Positions 12,501-25,300 of a stretch of DNA of 64,000 nucleotides are shown here, piece by piece. The notes beneath the pieces were generated by a model that had not been told where the DNA came from, made no database searches, and worked only from the letters and a program-made list of their open reading frames with translations. How positions within the stretch are numbered: the stretch's first letter is position 1; each line of letters starts with the position of its first letter. Made by a program: the position numbers and the translations under genes. Origin of the DNA: Clavelina lepadiformis. Taxonomy: Eukaryota; Chordata; Ascidiacea; Aplousobranchia; Clavelinidae. The DNA lies in the NCBI RefSeq assembly GCF_947623445.1, contig NC_135248.1, forward strand, positions 12,037,820-12,101,819, in the 5' to 3' direction.

Positions 12501-15500
12501 CATATAAAAGCTTTACAAAAATACTTTTATCAAACATACCGTATGAAAATGACAATGATAATTTTTTTCAATTTGAACTCTACTTGCTTCGCATTCAGAG
12601 ATCCCAAATGCAATTGTCATGATATGTTAGTGGCACTGTCCTGCCATCTGCCACCAGGAGCTTGATCAAGCAGCAAGTTTTCAAACAGACTTGCTGTGGT
12701 CACTCAAGCAAAATATAGTAAATCTCCTGAATTGGCAGACTCGGCACTTGAGACGTTTCTTAAAACGCTGAATGCTTTAATCTCTGTGCTCTGCTGATAG
12801 AATTTGGTTATTTTTAATCCATGTATAATATACATACATTGTATATCTCTGTTCTATGCTCTAGGATGATGAGATCTATGGAGATTTTGAAGACTTAGAA
12901 ACTGGCGAGAGTTTTTCCTCCAAGAAAGAAGAAGAACCTGAAATTGCCACATCAAGACATGAGGTCAGTATTCATAAGCAAATTAGTTTTCATTTAAAAT
13001 CAGTAATTAAATTTTCACGTATGTGTTTGCTACTTAAATTTAATCTGCTCATGTCTCGTTACAGATGATCAGCAAATCTGTTGTAGTGCTTAAAACACAT
13101 CAACGTTTTAAAGCAAAAATGTTTTGCACATTTTCATGATGTGAAGTAGCTGTATGTTTATTAAAACGTCACTATTTTTTCTCCAGTCGAAGAAGGAGCG
13201 TGAGGCGAGGTTGCTTGAGAAGAGAATGGAGAGGAAGAGGAAGATGAAGGAGGCGTTTGATCAGAATTACGATCTCGAAAAAAGTGGAGGAAAGGTAACG
13301 ATTAACTTAAGCAGTGTTTCATTGTGTTTGTAAGATTTCATGAATTTCTTATTCCTTACTAATGTAGTTTTGACGTCAATTATATTGGTACTGTTGCGTA
13401 GTTTCTTAACTTGGCCACACGCATTCATGAAGAATATATCATGTGATGTGCGTAATTAACAACTTCAAGTTCTTGATGAGTATTTCATAGTGATTCAGTT
13501 CCAACATCTATCTTTCAGGATGAACTCACATTGTTTGATGACGTCAAACGCGACATGGAGGAGCAGGCGAGATTAAATCGGGAGGAATTTGAAAATATGG
13601 ATGATGCGACCAGAGTGCAATATGAAGGTTTCAGGTATGGCTCAAATAACCAATCAGTAAAAAATCGTATTTTTTTGATTTCATCGACATAGCAAGGCCG
13701 TATGTTATGTATATTATGTACATTATATTAGTATATTATACTCTACTTGCTAACAATTTACCTTCCAAGCAGCTGCTCGTAACTTGAATTCTTTTTTGCA
13801 AGCTGAAAACTTTTATTCAGTACAACGTACCGCACTATTATGTTGCATGCAGTGTAGTATATGACAACCTGTCGTTCCTACAATGATCCCACATCTTGTG
13901 CATAACATAATACCTATGTTCGCTTATTCATAAGCCCCCAAATGTCAAAAATATTTATGTCAAACTTTTGATTGGCAGATGATGACCAGCTGCTTAGAAA
14001 TATGAGTAGAGTACAACAAAACTTTTATCCATTTACATGAAATTTTTTTATAAAAAACTTGTCATGTATAAATCACTGTACATATTATAAGTGTTGTTCG
14101 TGCCTGTCAATGTTCCTATAATGAATATTCATTAATTGTGAAGCCTGTATTCATTTTAAGGTGAAAATGGTTTTCCTTTGCATCTGTTTAACTAATTAAC
14201 CCCCTTGATAATTTTACAACCTATGCGTATCGTTACAGGCCAGGCTTGTATGTGAGAATGGTGCTACGAGATTTGCCGTGTGAATTTGTTCAAAATTTCG
14301 ATGCAACTTTCCCCTTAACTGTTGGCAGTTTGTTGTCAAATGAAGAGAATATGGGATATTTAAGGACAAGAATCAAAAGACATCGGTGGTACAAGCGTAT
14401 TTTAAAGGTAAGCCGACAAATTTTCTCCTACAGTCTTTATTATTTTGTTGGTAGAATTTGCAGGTTGCTTGATTTGCAAAATATATTCTCAAGTCATTCC
14501 AATGCTTAAGAATACAATATAGTTTTAGATTCTGTTGGATTTAAAGTTGATAGTGCTTGCTTGTTCTTCCACCAATGCATTAAAAGCCTTCAAGTTTTTT
14601 AAAAGCACCATGCATTCTTAAACCCATTAAAATTTGAAGCACTGCTTGTTGACTAATGGTCCTATACTTTACTTCAGACCAAAGACCCAATTATAGTATC
14701 CATTGGGTGGCGCCGTTATCAATCCATTCCAATGTATTTCATGGAGGACCATAACATGCGGCAGCGTATGCTTAAGTACACCCCGCAGCATATGCATTGT
14801 TGGTCACTCTTCTATGGACCAATCACCCCTCAGGTAGGGATAAAATGTATTGTTAATATTTTATATACTATGTTTGCCACCAGAAATATCACTAATAACA
14901 GAGCATGCTTTCTGGGTTTTTTTTGCAAAAATGCTGTAAGTATTTCACCAAAAGAACATTTTTATTATTGATTTTTTTGTTCACTTTTTTATTTTTATAA
15001 AAGTTGTAATTGCTTTCTTTCAAAACATATTTCATTTTAAAACCTTTGTTACATGATTTAATTTGTTTCTTGTGGTATCATGCAGGGCACAGGATTTCTC
15101 TGTGTTCAGTCCATCAGAAGCGACACTCCTGACTTCAGGATAGCAGCGACTGGAACGGTGCTGGAGTCAGATTGCAGCACACAACTGGTTAAAAAGTTGA
15201 AGCTCATCGGTTATCCGTATAAAATATACAAGAATACTTGTTTTGTTAAGGTTAGACATTAGGGAATTTCTTACTTTTTAATCGTTTTTAAAATGGTTTT
15301 AAACAAAGTGCTTTAAAACACGCTCCAGACTTTCAATTTGAGTATGGCTTTACATTTTCAAAAAGTGTGCTTTGAAAACGTGTGAATCGACTCCTGAAAT
15401 CTTATTTGCAAATTTGTTTGATTGTTTCTAAGGTTTTTTTGTTCCTTGTTCATTTGAACCCGTGAAAATCGGTAGTTTTAAAAATATTTTTTTACGTTCC

Positions 15501-17020
15501 AGGGCATGTTCAACAGCCCGTTGGAAGTAGCAAAGTTCGAAGGTGGCGCACTACGCACAGTTAGCGGTATTCGCGGTCAAGTGAAAAAAGCTATTACGTC
15601 ATCCAACCAGGAGGGGAATCACGGACCGCCGGGGTCATTTCGGGCCATGTTTGAGGACAAAGTGTTAATAAGCGACATTGTATTCTGTAAGACCTGGTAC
15701 CCAGTCACAGTGAGTTAAATTTCTGCCTCATTTAATAAAGTCTAAATGCTAATTTTATTTTCTGTCGTATTTTGCATAGTTACGCCAGTTGATTTCATAT
15801 TTTCATTTTTCCAGCAATTAGAATACTATACGGTAACAAATCCTAGAACTATAACCGTAAATCATTTTTCGGCCAATCTGTCCTTCCTTGTACTCTCATA
15901 TCATGCAACATTTATAATTTTTCAGGTGCCTAAGATGTACATAACTGTCACCAACCTGCTGTTGAAAGACAAGCAATCGTGGGATGCCATGAAAACAGTT
16001 GGACGACTTCGGTTTGAGCAAGGCCTTAAAGCGCCCGTAAATGAGGATTCTCTTTACAAGGTGAAACTACCGCGTACACGTTGTAAACAGATAGGGCAGC
16101 TGTCTATCATGTTTGCTTTTGACATACAAGTTTGTTTCATCTATTTTCTTCAGTATATCCGCTCAAGTTTAAGCTTAAAAGCAGCTTGTACTAGTATGTT
16201 TTATCATCTCTTAACCGCTATATTTATTGATTTTTTTCCTGGTCGTTGACTTAATCCGTATGTTTGCATCCACACCTAGCTTTACTAGGGCAAAATCACT
16301 AAAATTAGTCGAAGACGTTTCATAAGATTTCTTTTTGCAGCCTGTTGATCGACCGAAGGGACGGCAAGTTGCGAGTTTGGTGGTTCCCCGAAGTCTTCAG
16401 AAAGAACTTCCTTTCAAGTCGAAGCCAAAATTAGAACGAGCGAAGAACCCGAGCAAAAGAGAGAAGTTGGTGAAAAAGGCGGTAATTAGAGAACCAAAAG
16501 ATAGAGAGGTTAGGAAACTGTTGATAATTTTCTTCATTGTTACCAGTAATACGTCTAACTAAGGTGTTAGCTTGTGCCTAAGCTGGTGGTTTGCAGAGAA
16601 TGTGCAAGATATAGTTGCATTTTTCTTTTCTAAATCGAAATTTTCTTAATCTCATTACATTTATTACCCACTCACTGTCGGCGTAGGTACAACGATCATA
16701 TACTTTGCACATATCGGGAGCAAGAATTCCCTATTAAACTCTTAGTAATTACAGTTACAAAAGTTGAGTAATATTTTCAACTATTGACTTTTGTCTAAGC
16801 AAACTACTCTTGTTCGATGCAGATGGCCGCTCTCATGCACGCACTGCACACGATGGACCGCGATAAAAAGAGGAGGAAAAAGGAAGATAGGAAGAAGAAG
16901 ATGGCGGAACACAAGAAGCTCCTGGAGAAGCAGGAGTTGAAGGAACAGTGGAGGCACAAAGAGGCGAAGAAGAAACTCTACAAAGCTTTGTCTAAAAGCG
17001 AGAAAAAGCCTAAAAGTTGA
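6544..17020 (+). CDS. BMS1: ribosome biogenesis GTPase BMS1, 26 exons
   Basis: BMS1 is the nucleolar GTPase of the small-subunit processome and recruits RCL1 for early 18S rRNA cleavage. Exons: 6544-6710, 6949-7117, 7208-7309, 7817-7885, 8085-8204, 8345-8487, 8656-8777, 9072-9156, 9357-9489, 9658-9788, 9971-10089, 10209-10469, 10725-10777, 11010-11090, 11279-11418, 11824-11956, 12865-12963, 13187-13294, 13519-13634, 14239-14407, 14678-14833, 15086-15250, 15503-15709, 15926-16060, 16341-16508, 16823-17020. The sum is 3549 nt, 1182 aa (human 1282). Visible: basic N-terminus ([16 protein letters not shown]), P-loop GPPKVGKT at residues 86-93, THLD at 181-184 in the G4 position, acidic runs in exons 11-13, [14 protein letters not shown], then the conserved C-terminal block ([27 protein letters not shown]) and a lysine-rich tail. 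The gene is convergent with ceramidase A. Confidence 0.97.
11957..12864 (+). other. BMS1 intron 16, 908 bp
   Basis: The longest BMS1 intron. It has a GT start and ends CTCTAG. I find no repeat with clear termini, no coding exon and no RNA gene in it. Confidence 0.6.
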
Positions 17021-17405
17021 CCTAGGATTCTGCAATTTCTTACTCGTAATTAGGTTCTACTTCAACCGTGTCGTGGTTGTGGTTAGCTGGGAGACGTTTT
17101 TTCTCATTGACATTTTTGAACTATATTGCTAATAGGAGAATCGCCATATTGCAATACAAATGTGTACTGCTATGTAAATGTGTACTGGCCGCATTCTGTT
17201 GTAGAATTCATAACATGATAGAAGTATCTGCTTTATTTTTGCGAATTCATGATAATAAAGAGAACCACTGCCTGTGATGAAAAACTATGCGTTTGAAGAT
17301 TCATTCATACTTTTCAGTTTTGCGGCAAAGCAAAGGTTAAAATCAATTGAATTGAAGTCAAAAAAGCAGAAAAACAGTGCATTTTTACACGACGTCAACA
17401 AATTT
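17021..17405. other. convergent 3' region of BMS1 and ceramidase A
   Basis: Only 385 bp separate the two stop codons. The BMS1 poly(A) signal lies at 17254-17259, so the BMS1 3' UTR ends within about 150 bp of the ceramidase A stop. No good AATAAA is visible for ceramidase A on the minus strand here, so its 3' UTR may run into BMS1 and overlap it antisense. Confidence 0.6.
17254..17259 (+). terminator. poly(A) signal of BMS1
   Basis: AATAAA 234 bases downstream of the BMS1 stop codon. Confidence 0.7.
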
Positions 17406-20400
17406 CTAATTAACCACAAATTCCATCGACATTCCTGTGAACGGCGTGATCGTCTCATCTTTGCTCATGTGATCACCGTGATAAACCATCCTGTATGTCC
17501 CACTAGTTTGATTTTGGGGGATTTCCCACTCGATCGTGACGTAGCTTTCTACGCTTGTGACGTTTGCAGCCGCAGGTTTTGGTTCAGCATAGATGAGACC
17601 CATTCGGCGTAGTTTACCTAGTAAACTATGTAGAAGAATTTTGTTAATTGCCGACTGTAACATTTGGTTTATCGCTATAGCAAATGGTCAGTGTCTGCCA
17701 CTCGGTGACTACAGCCTTTGTGGCTGAAATTAGTCCAGTTTTTTTATATGATTTGTATAGGATAGATATAACAGATTTTACGACTGCATGTCGGTGTCAG
17801 CTGACGCTAGGGTTGGTTTTTGACCAGCAGCTGCGACTTACTTGTTATCGGTGCTTTTAGAGATAAAACTATCCATGACGTCACTGCTCTCTAAACCTTC
17901 CAGGAATTTTCCGTCTTCGTGCAGCGCCATTGCTCTGTCGAAGTCAAACCAAACTCCGGTGACGTCAGCTATGACGTCGAACAATGTGCTGAATAGAGTT
18001 AGATTAGTTGGGGGCTGGGGTACTTTTTCTTCCCAGTGGAATTTGGTTGACCAATCAGCGTCGGTATACACTGTCACCCAATCAGCGTCGTTCAATCGCT
18101 GAATCTCAAGGTAGGTTGAACCCAGCTGTGGAAGATGAAAGTTAAAGGTAAATGGTGGTGAAATATCATAATATTAAACGAATAACGACATTGCGGATAT
18201 GGTTATACATTGCAGTTTCAAGAAGAAGTTTTGACAAATAAGAGGAAACCAAAACTCCAATATGAGGAGCAAAATCTTGTACTGTAGGCCTATGTGCATC
18301 TAATTAAAGCGTGTTGTGCTAAAGTGAGTGATAGCGTGCAACCAAGCTTATAGACTCTAACACGTTATGTCTTATAATTAAACATCTACATATTAACCTT
18401 CATGTTGTGACGTGGATTAGCTCCGTAGAACTTTGTCCTCACTACGTCACCTTTGGTATAAGAAACGTTGACGTTATCTATGACGTCACCAAATTTTACC
18501 CCGGTTGGCACAGAATCGGGGGCGGCGACTTCTACAAATCTACTCGTGTTGGCCGGGTTTGATTCCGGAAAGGGTCCGGGGTCGACGCTGTCTGAAACAT
18601 TTTTCATGATTGTTTTCACCACTGGTAACTTAAAGGCTTACTTGGTGATTTTTTGAAAACTCGTTCTGAGCATAATATTGTTCACCAGCTTTGTAAAGTG
18701 CCATAAGGATTAGCATTGAGTTTTGTACTTCAATAGGGTTAGTTTACATTGAAACACTGTAAGTACGATCTTAGTCGATTTCCTTGCATAAACTACCTGT
18801 TACGCCAGTGGCAAGAGCTTCCACCAAGTCTTTGTACTTTTGCTGATAAACTTGAAACGTGTGAGGACCGTGAATGGTAGAAGCAGCCTCGTACCTCTGT
18901 GCAGCATATTCTTCAGGAGTGGTTATGTAGTGTACGTAGACGTTTGATAATCCTGCTATTACCACCTATAAAATGTGTCTACGTATGTGATACAGTATAT
19001 CTTCAAACGTTTCGCCTACACGGTTGGTGAGTTTATAACGTGTTTCACAAAGGGTGTCATACAAGAATTACTTTTAAAATCTGTCTCAAAGTCTTGCAAA
19101 GTTAATTTGTTTTTGTGAGTAGTGGGCTGCCAAACAATCATAGAGGCAGATTTTCAAATTAACTTATTCATTGACATCTTAACCTAGAACCTTTGTATTC
19201 TCAGGCATTCCCATCTCCACCGCTTGTTTCTTTATGGTTTCCTTGAATCTTCTTCCAGCCATCGTAGAAAACTCGCCGGGTACTGCGGCTATGATCAGTT
19301 GGCCTATTTTCAGCATTTGTATGTCCAGTATGCTAGGGTGCCACTCGCGTGGTTTGTCCATATCTATAATGAATTTACAAGTAAAAGTAGCCGGTAAATA
19401 GTTTGTTATGCTCGCAATTTTCAATCGTTTCGTGAAACATCTGACACAATGCTTTTAATTTCTAATATCGATAGACCAGCATTTAAACAAATCTTTCTCG
19501 CGGAAAAAGTTAGTCTTTATTTTGAAAATTTTCAAAAAGTTTCAGCTAAAGCAAAACCCCGCCATTCACTAACGCGGAAAACCGGCATGTTACGGTATCA
19601 ACTTACACCCAGTTGGAAGAAGAACTGGTTTCTTTCCGTGACAATCGTAATAGGCGTCAGGTGGCGGTATTGTGCACACAATACCAACAATAATGTCACG
19701 AATTCTATTCCAGAATGCGGTCCCCCTCGTCATTCCTTGCGTAAAGTCAAAAGCTCCTGCCCCATCTGTAGTTCCGGCGGCAAAACTGCTCGAAAATCAC
19801 GATTTTACTTAAACCGTTAAAACTTTAAACCAACATGGTTGTCTCTGTGTTTCTCATGGTTCCGTGGGTAAGTCACCAGACAGTTAATGTAACTAATAGC
19901 TAAAGTTTCATTTACCTATAGCCCATTCCCGGGAGACACGTAGACACTGTTGTTCCGTCATCCAATGTAACTGTGACGTCAGACATGTTGACGTATTGAT
20001 GAACCCAACCAATCGGACCTTTTATGACATCAGTGGCACTGCGTCATTTACAACAAAACAGATGAGAGAAAAAACACATAATAAATCAATCGATAACCGT
20101 TGTCGATTGCCAAATCCTTGTATGAGCCAGCATCATACATGAAAATAGACCTTTCGAACCAGTTAAAATAATTCAAGAATATACAAACATGTTATAGCCT
20201 ACTTGTCGTAAGCTGCTTGCGCGGCAGTTAGTTGCCTTCTAGCGATGATATCAGTCGAGTCAAACATGTTCTTGCCGGGACCAAGAGCCAAGCACTTTTG
20301 AGATCTACCGTCATTACAAGTTGATGTTTCAGCATCGCAAGGATCACCTGCGAAAGGAAGGCTGACTGCTTAAATATCCTTGGATGCGTTGTTTGTATTT

Positions 20401-22246
20401 ATTAGATCGAAACCTATACCTTTCGCTCAAAGACGATTAATCTTTGTCATTTTTTAAGTGCAGTGCACATTTGCTGATTATAAAATCTAGTATTATAACT
20501 TTACTCGACGTTAAACAGGTAGGCTGTAGACTTAGAGGTATTCTTTGTTTGGTTAAAGATACCTGTGTCAGTGCATTTTGGTCCTTTGGTCCTCGGTGAA
20601 ACGTCGCCTTGGTTAGATTGGGCAAAGGCAGCGATAAAACTTTCCTACAAACATCGAATTGTTAAGTTTTTTAAGTCGTTCTTATATATACCAGACAACC
20701 GATAATTCGGCATTATGACCATGCCTTCGTCATCTTGGCCGCTTTTGTAGTTTACTCACGGTTCCAGGAACTGTTTCATCTGGTTTTCTCATCGATCTTT
20801 CGAACAGGGTGGAAGCTCTTCCCTTGTTATCAGAGTTGATCAAAGTGTTCGTGAAGTTCATGTTGGTTGGATGAACGGGATACCAGGCTATCATGCCGAG
20901 TGGTTCACCTGCGCAAAGTGACCAAAACTGTTTTAATATGAGACATTATATACGGATAACTGGGGTCTTCACCCAAGTATTATTTGTGACTTCGTGTTAT
21001 AAGCGGGGTTAAGTGTGAGAATGCCCCACCTTCAACAGTATCAAATCTCAAGACAATTTGCTCTTGTTCCGTGTCTCGACTGTACCTGTAGCAAATAACG
21101 CGATTGAAGACTGATTCATAGGACTAAGGCACTCAAAGCTATGAACGATGTCAAAAGCTGACCTGTCTCTTTCCTCCTGGGGATTGCGCAGATAAGAGGT
21201 TGGACTTCTGTTGATATTTCCTTCCTCCACCTCCGCGCTTCCTAGTTTTATCTTTGACAGTTGGAGGTTGGAATTGGCTTGTAGGGAAGTTTACAAAAAA
21301 TTACAATATCTGTTTGAAAACTGTTCTCATGCAAAAAGCAGTCGAATTAAATAACTAGCTATATACAGTATCTTATAGTCGTTGAAATAACAGCATAAGA
21401 AGTTTATGAAATTTGTAACTGGTGTATTTTCTGAAACCCTTAAAATATAAAGAGAAAGTGTATTTTGCCAACAGCAAAGGCATCTTCAATATCTTATTTA
21501 GACAGAATCGTTTAGTTATAATGATTGATATTCTTCCTACCAACTTCAATGCTCTCGACTATGCCGTCAACAAATGCGTCTGTTGATTGTTTAACGTGAC
21601 CCAATGAGGTGAACTCGAACAACAGATACTGGAAGAATCCGGCCGGACCCGAATGTGTGTGAGTACCGGATATTACGACGTTACGTTCTGTAAACCTGAG
21701 AATGACGTAAGATTCAGTGCAGTGTAAAAGCTGACTGAGCCAGAAGCATGTTGAATCCAAGTTAAAAGTTAAGAAGTATCAGTTTCGAAGCATCTCACAT
21801 TTCTCCGTATTTTTCTTGTAATCGCTTGACCACTTCCAGCTTCACTAATTGTGACGCCATTCCAGCGTCAAAGCTGACGAAAGCAACACGTGACGTCTTC
21901 GTTTTATCGGCGATAACAAAAGCCCGACTATGCAGTCGGGTATGAAGTCCAGTGGCAATTTGTTCGGGATGTGCGTACCCCATCTAAATAGAGCTTGTTG
22001 TTACAACTCATCTATGCTTTAGGTTCGAGTGTTCAGCGTAGTTATTTTCTGGTGCCAATAAATAGCGATGCAATAGTTTTTTGTTTTTTTTTTGGCGGAG
22101 AAACAAAAACTTGGACCAAGTAAAGGACAGTTGTTCATGGAAGAAGACAAAGATACTTACCATATTGACTTGGACAATGGGCCCTGTGACGTCTTTTCTG
22201 GCAACACCGACGTAATATTCCTCCTGAAGTTCTTCCGTTTGAGTTG
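17406..22246 (-). CDS. ASAH2: neutral ceramidase copy A, lacks anchor exons
   Basis: Neutral ceramidase hydrolyses ceramide to sphingosine and fatty acid. Exons, numbered as in D: E3 22246-22161, E4 21983-21799, E5 21695-21541, E6 21277-21163, E7 21085-21030, E8 20908-20760, E9 20644-20563, E10 20347-20203, E11 20038-19916, E12 19785-19607, E13 19363-19191, E14 18965-18797, E15 18591-18398, E16 18125-17842, E17 17625-17406. All phases agree. The core is intact: zinc motif GTHTHSGPAG, WYPVHPTNMN, nucleophile serine in QGDVSPRTKG, VPGEFSTMAGRR, and the tyrosine in VYVHYITTPEEY. No start codon or signal anchor is found: E3 begins with a phase-1 acceptor 137 bases after the copy B stop. E3-E13 are nearly identical to B; E14 (3' half) to E17 are its own. 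It could be a downstream cistron, an alternative cassette or a headless pseudogene. Confidence 0.85.
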
Positions 22247-22382
22247 CTAAGTGTAATATGTTAAATTGATAAAGACTGCAAAGAAGAGGAAAATGAATTT
22301 CATGCTGGTTTACGTCATAGACTAGGTCACACTGCAACAATACTGTAATTCCAAGTGTAAGATATTTGTTGTTTAAGTTGAG
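22247..22382 (-). promoter_or_regulatory. B-to-A intercistronic junction with strong 3' splice site
   Basis: 136 bases between the stop of copy B and E3 of copy A, nearly identical to the C-B junction at 27141-27276. Read on the minus strand it holds acceptor-like sites ATTGTTGCAG and TTTTCCTCTTCTTTGCAG, then TTACACTTAG directly at E3. No AATAAA is visible. The spacing resembles ascidian operons resolved by spliced-leader trans-splicing (inference). Confidence 0.4.
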
Positions 22383-25300
22383 CTAATCTTTTTCACCTTC
22401 TACGTTAAAAGATGACGACTGTCCCATGAAAGAAGTGATCTCTCCGACTTCATTCATATGATCACCGTGATAAACGATTCTGTATTGGCCAGGGTTTTGA
22501 TTCACGGGAACTTCCCATTCGATGGTGACGTAGCTTTCTACACTTGTGGTATTAGCTTGGTAGTGTTGTGTTTCGTCATATATGACACTTTTTCGTCTCA
22601 TTTCCGCCCAAAATCTGAAACCAAAACCCATTTATGCCATTTATTCAGTAATTATAATTATGACAGCTTAAAATATAAGTTAACTTAAACTTGTATTTAA
22701 AACTGATGTCACGTTTTATTCAAAATTTTACTACAATTCTGAACAAAAACGAAAGTGATTTACCATCAGTCGTATATCTAATTATTATTGAAATGTAATT
22801 ACTTGTCCTTATTTTTGTCAGACCAAGTCTTTGTTTCGTCATTAAACAGCATTTTTTCCTCATAAAGCTCCATTGCGCGATCTAAGTCGAAACGAATTCC
22901 TGTAAGCTCGGCTATTACGTCAAAGAGCGCTGAAAAGAGTGTGACGTTGGATGCAGGTAGACTAGCGTTCTTTTCTTCCCATATCAGCTTTGTTGACCAA
23001 TCAGCGTCCGTTGCTATTGTGACCCATTTTCCGTTGACCATTTGTTGAACTTCCAAATAAGTGGACCCTAGCTGTACAATATAGTTGTTACCGGCCTTTT
23101 TCTAGTGCTGGTTCGAAGGAACCTGCAGTTAACTGTCGGATTGTATTTCATAAAATGGTAAAAACTAGCCACGCCTACACAGCAATACAGGCATCGGTAG
23201 AATGACACACGTTCGACAACGAGCAAGGCGCAATCACAATTATCAGTGCTACTGGCCGAAGGCAGAAAATGCAAAGGCGCGTCAAACCAAGCAGAAAACA
23301 ACCTAACATAATTAACGTAAAATTTAAAGACGTTTCTGGTCAATTTTTGTGGTTTACTCTTTTATTGTAAAAAGTTCAAAGTAAAAAGTTATTGTATTAC
23401 TTTCATGTTGTGTCTTGGATTTGCTCCGTAAAACTTCACTTTTGCCACGTCACCTTCTTTGTACGTCACGTTTACGTCATCTATCACGTCACCAAACTGC
23501 ACACCAGGCGGAATTGAATCTGGTGCTGCAACTGGGGCCAGTCTGCTCGAGTTTGCTGGGTTACTTTCCGGTTTGGGGCCCGGTTCAATTTCGTCTGGCA
23601 AAATAATTTCTAGCTTTACTTCTGATCAAGCATTCTATGGTATTTTTGGATTCATTTATACAAAAGGTTTAAATTTTACAAATTACTTTAGAAATACTTT
23701 TCAACCTTGAGTTCCCTTTGCCAGCGCTCGAATCAAGTTTTTAAATTTGTTCTGATAAACTTGAAACGTGTGAGGACCGTGAATGGTAGAAGCAGCCTCG
23801 TACCTCTGCGCTGCATATTCTTCAGGAGTGGTTATGTAGTGTACGTAGACGTTTGATAATCCTGCTATTACCACCTATAAAATGTGTTTACGTATGTGAA
23901 ATATCTTCGAACGTTTCACCTACACGGTTGGTGAGTTTTTAACGCGTTTCACAAAGGGTATCATACAAGAATAACTTTAAAATCTGTTTCAAAGTCTTGC
24001 AAAGTTAATTTGTTTTTGTGAGTAGTGGGCTGCCAAACAATCATAGAGGCAGATTTTCAAATTAACTTATTCATTGACATCTTAACCTAGAACCTTTGTA
24101 TTCTCTGGCATTCCCATTTCCACCGCTTGTTTCTTTATAGTTTCCTTGAATCTTCTTCCAGCCATCGTAGAAAACTCGCCGGGTACTGCGGCTATGATCA
24201 GCTGGCCTATTTTCAGCATTTGAATGTCCAGTATGCTAGGGTGCCACTCGCGTGGTTTGTCCATATCTATAATGAATTTACAAGTAAAAGTAGTTGGTAA
24301 ACAGTTTTTTATGCTCACAATTTTCAATCGTTTCATGAAACATCTGAAACAATGTTTTTAATTTCTAATATCGATAGACCAGCATTTAAACAAATGTTTC
24401 TCGCGAAAAAAGGTTAGTCTTTATTTTGAAAATTTTAAAGAACATTCAACTAAAGCAAAACGCCGTCAATCACTAACGCGGAAAACCGGCATGTTACGAT
24501 ATCAACTTACACCCAGTTGGAAGAAGAACTGGTTTCTTTCCGTGACAATCGTAATAGGCGTCAGGTGGCGGTACTGTGCACACAATACCAACGATAATGT
24601 CACGAATTGTATTCCAGAATGCGGTCCCCCTCGTCATTCCTTGCGTAAAGTCAAAAGCTCCTGCCCCATCTGTAGTGCCGGCGGCAAAACTGCTCGAAAA
24701 TCACGAGTTTACTTAAAACGTTAAAACTTTAAACCAACATGGTTGTCTCTCTCGTGGTTCCGTGGGTAAGTCACCATACAGTTAATGTAACTTATACTTA
24801 AAGTTTCATTTACCTATATCCCATTCCCGGAGCACACGTAGACACTGTTGTTCCGTCATCCAATGTAACTGTGACGTCAGACATGTTGACGTATTGATGA
24901 ACCCAACCAATCGGACCTTTTATGACATCAGTGGCACTGCGTCATTTACAACAAAACAGATGAGAGAAAAAACACATAATAAATCAATCGATAACCGTTG
25001 TCGATTGCCAAATCCTTGTATGAGCCAGCATCATACATGAAAATAGACCTTTCGAACCAGTTAAAATAATTCAAGAATATACAAACATGTTATAGCCTAC
25101 TTGTCGTAAGCTGCTTGCGCGGCAGTTAGTTGCCTTCTAGCGATGATATCAGTCGAGTCAAACATGTTCTTGCCGGGACCAAGAGCCAAGCACTTTTGAG
25201 ATCTACCGTCATTACAAGTTGATGTTTCAGCATCGCAAGGATCACCTGCGAAAGGAAGGCTGACTGCTTAAATATCCTTGGATGCGTTGTTTGTATTTAT

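Noticed and set aside
16781..17035. Minus-strand leucine/phenylalanine-rich frame
   Set aside because: Antisense shadow of the lysine-rich BMS1 last exon.
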